Assembly (NCBI RefSeq): GCF_030159595.1
Contig: NZ_BSKJ01000006.1
Location: 186,001 to 250,000, forward strand
Source: Pseudomonas putida
GTDB lineage: Bacteria > Pseudomonadota > Gammaproteobacteria > Pseudomonadales > Pseudomonadaceae
Length of the DNA: 64,000 nt
Reading direction: 5' to 3'
Shown: piece by piece, positions 63,972 through 64,000 of the stretch
Layout: every line of letters starts with the position of its first letter
Position numbering within the stretch: the stretch's first letter is position 1
Translations under genes and position numbers: made by a program
The notes under the pieces: model-generated
Seen by the model: only the letters and a program-made list of their open reading frames with translations
What the model was told of the DNA's origin: nothing
The model's database searches: none

Positions 63972-64000
63972 ATGAGCAGCACCTGGCATATTCTCGGCGC
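63972..64000 (+). CDS. panE: Start of probable 2-dehydropantoate 2-reductase (cut by window end)
   Basis: ATG at 63972 begins MSSTWHILGA, the beta-alpha-beta start of a Rossmann fold that fits Pseudomonas PanE (ketopantoate reductase in pantothenate synthesis). Only ten codons are visible. The identification also rests on the usual yajQ-panE gene order. Confidence 0.55.

Overview
The window is GC-rich chromosomal DNA from a fluorescent Pseudomonas, almost certainly of the P. putida group. Evidence: a pcaK/pcaR pair with the P. putida PcaR operator, a GABA-type McpG chemoreceptor, a TurA/MvaT H-NS-like protein, a ColRS pair with two sequences that fit the ColR box, and seven inverted pairs of the short palindromic REP elements typical of this group. 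Nearly all of it is core genome. No prophage, insertion sequence, CRISPR array, rRNA or tRNA gene is visible. As far as I recall the P. aeruginosa PAO1 gene order, the block from the phosphate permease to panE is broadly collinear with PAO1 (roughly PA4292 to PA4397), whereas in P. putida KT2440 the same genes carry tags from two separate regions (about PP_1351-1376 and PP_0896-0920).

Layout. 1-2.9 kb: aromatic catabolism (pcaK, pcaR) with three PcaR boxes, a possible small RNA and a small unknown gene. 3.2-8.7 kb: Pit phosphate transporter, DUF2834 membrane protein, HerA-like ATPase, McpG chemoreceptor. 8.9-12 kb: a three-gene overlapping operon (glycosyltransferase, DUF2334 deacetylase-like protein, UPF0104 membrane protein). 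12.1-17.7 kb: purU, mvaT/turA, sbcB, PilZ protein, TPR lipoprotein, pykA. 17.8-27.4 kb: ferredoxin-reductase-like protein, class I fumarase, nitrilase-family amidohydrolase, GNAT, SnoaL, DJ-1/PfpI, a minus-strand YceI/ClsB pair, a small exported protein with a serine hydrolase, and a short acyl-CoA-dehydrogenase-like protein. 27.6-31.3 kb: olsBA (ornithine lipids), acpH, an ArsR regulator and its ene-reductase. 31.4-38.1 kb: coiled-coil membrane protein, NAD-dependent epimerase, argP/argO, sodB, bifA. 38.2-43.4 kb: an iron-type operon (imelysin, di-heme oxidoreductase, second imelysin, DUF1513) behind a Fur-box-like sequence. 43.6-47.8 kb: a MexVW-like RND pump without its own outer-membrane factor.

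47.8-49.5 kb is the only clearly accessory stretch: an 8-bp tandem repeat, an AT-rich leader and a Bcr/CflA-type exporter of unlike base composition. 49.5-54.2 kb is the ColRS envelope-stress cluster: colR-colS, a methyltransferase-InaA-small protein operon and a divergent PAP2 phosphatase. Candidate ColR boxes precede both the PAP2 gene and the methyltransferase operon. 54.2-64 kb holds groESL, fxsA, a HugZ/PNPOx-family protein, a DUF481 outer-membrane protein, an alkyltransferase-like protein, ampG, an MdfA-like exporter, mscS, yajQ and the first codons of panE.

Several themes recur: envelope lipids (olsBA, ClsB, PAP2, the glycosyltransferase operon, ColRS), c-di-GMP (BifA, PilZ) and iron/oxidative stress (imelysin operon, SodB, Fe-S fumarase, ene-reductase). 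The least understood cassettes are the imelysin/di-heme/DUF1513 operon and the glycosyltransferase/DUF2334/UPF0104 operon.
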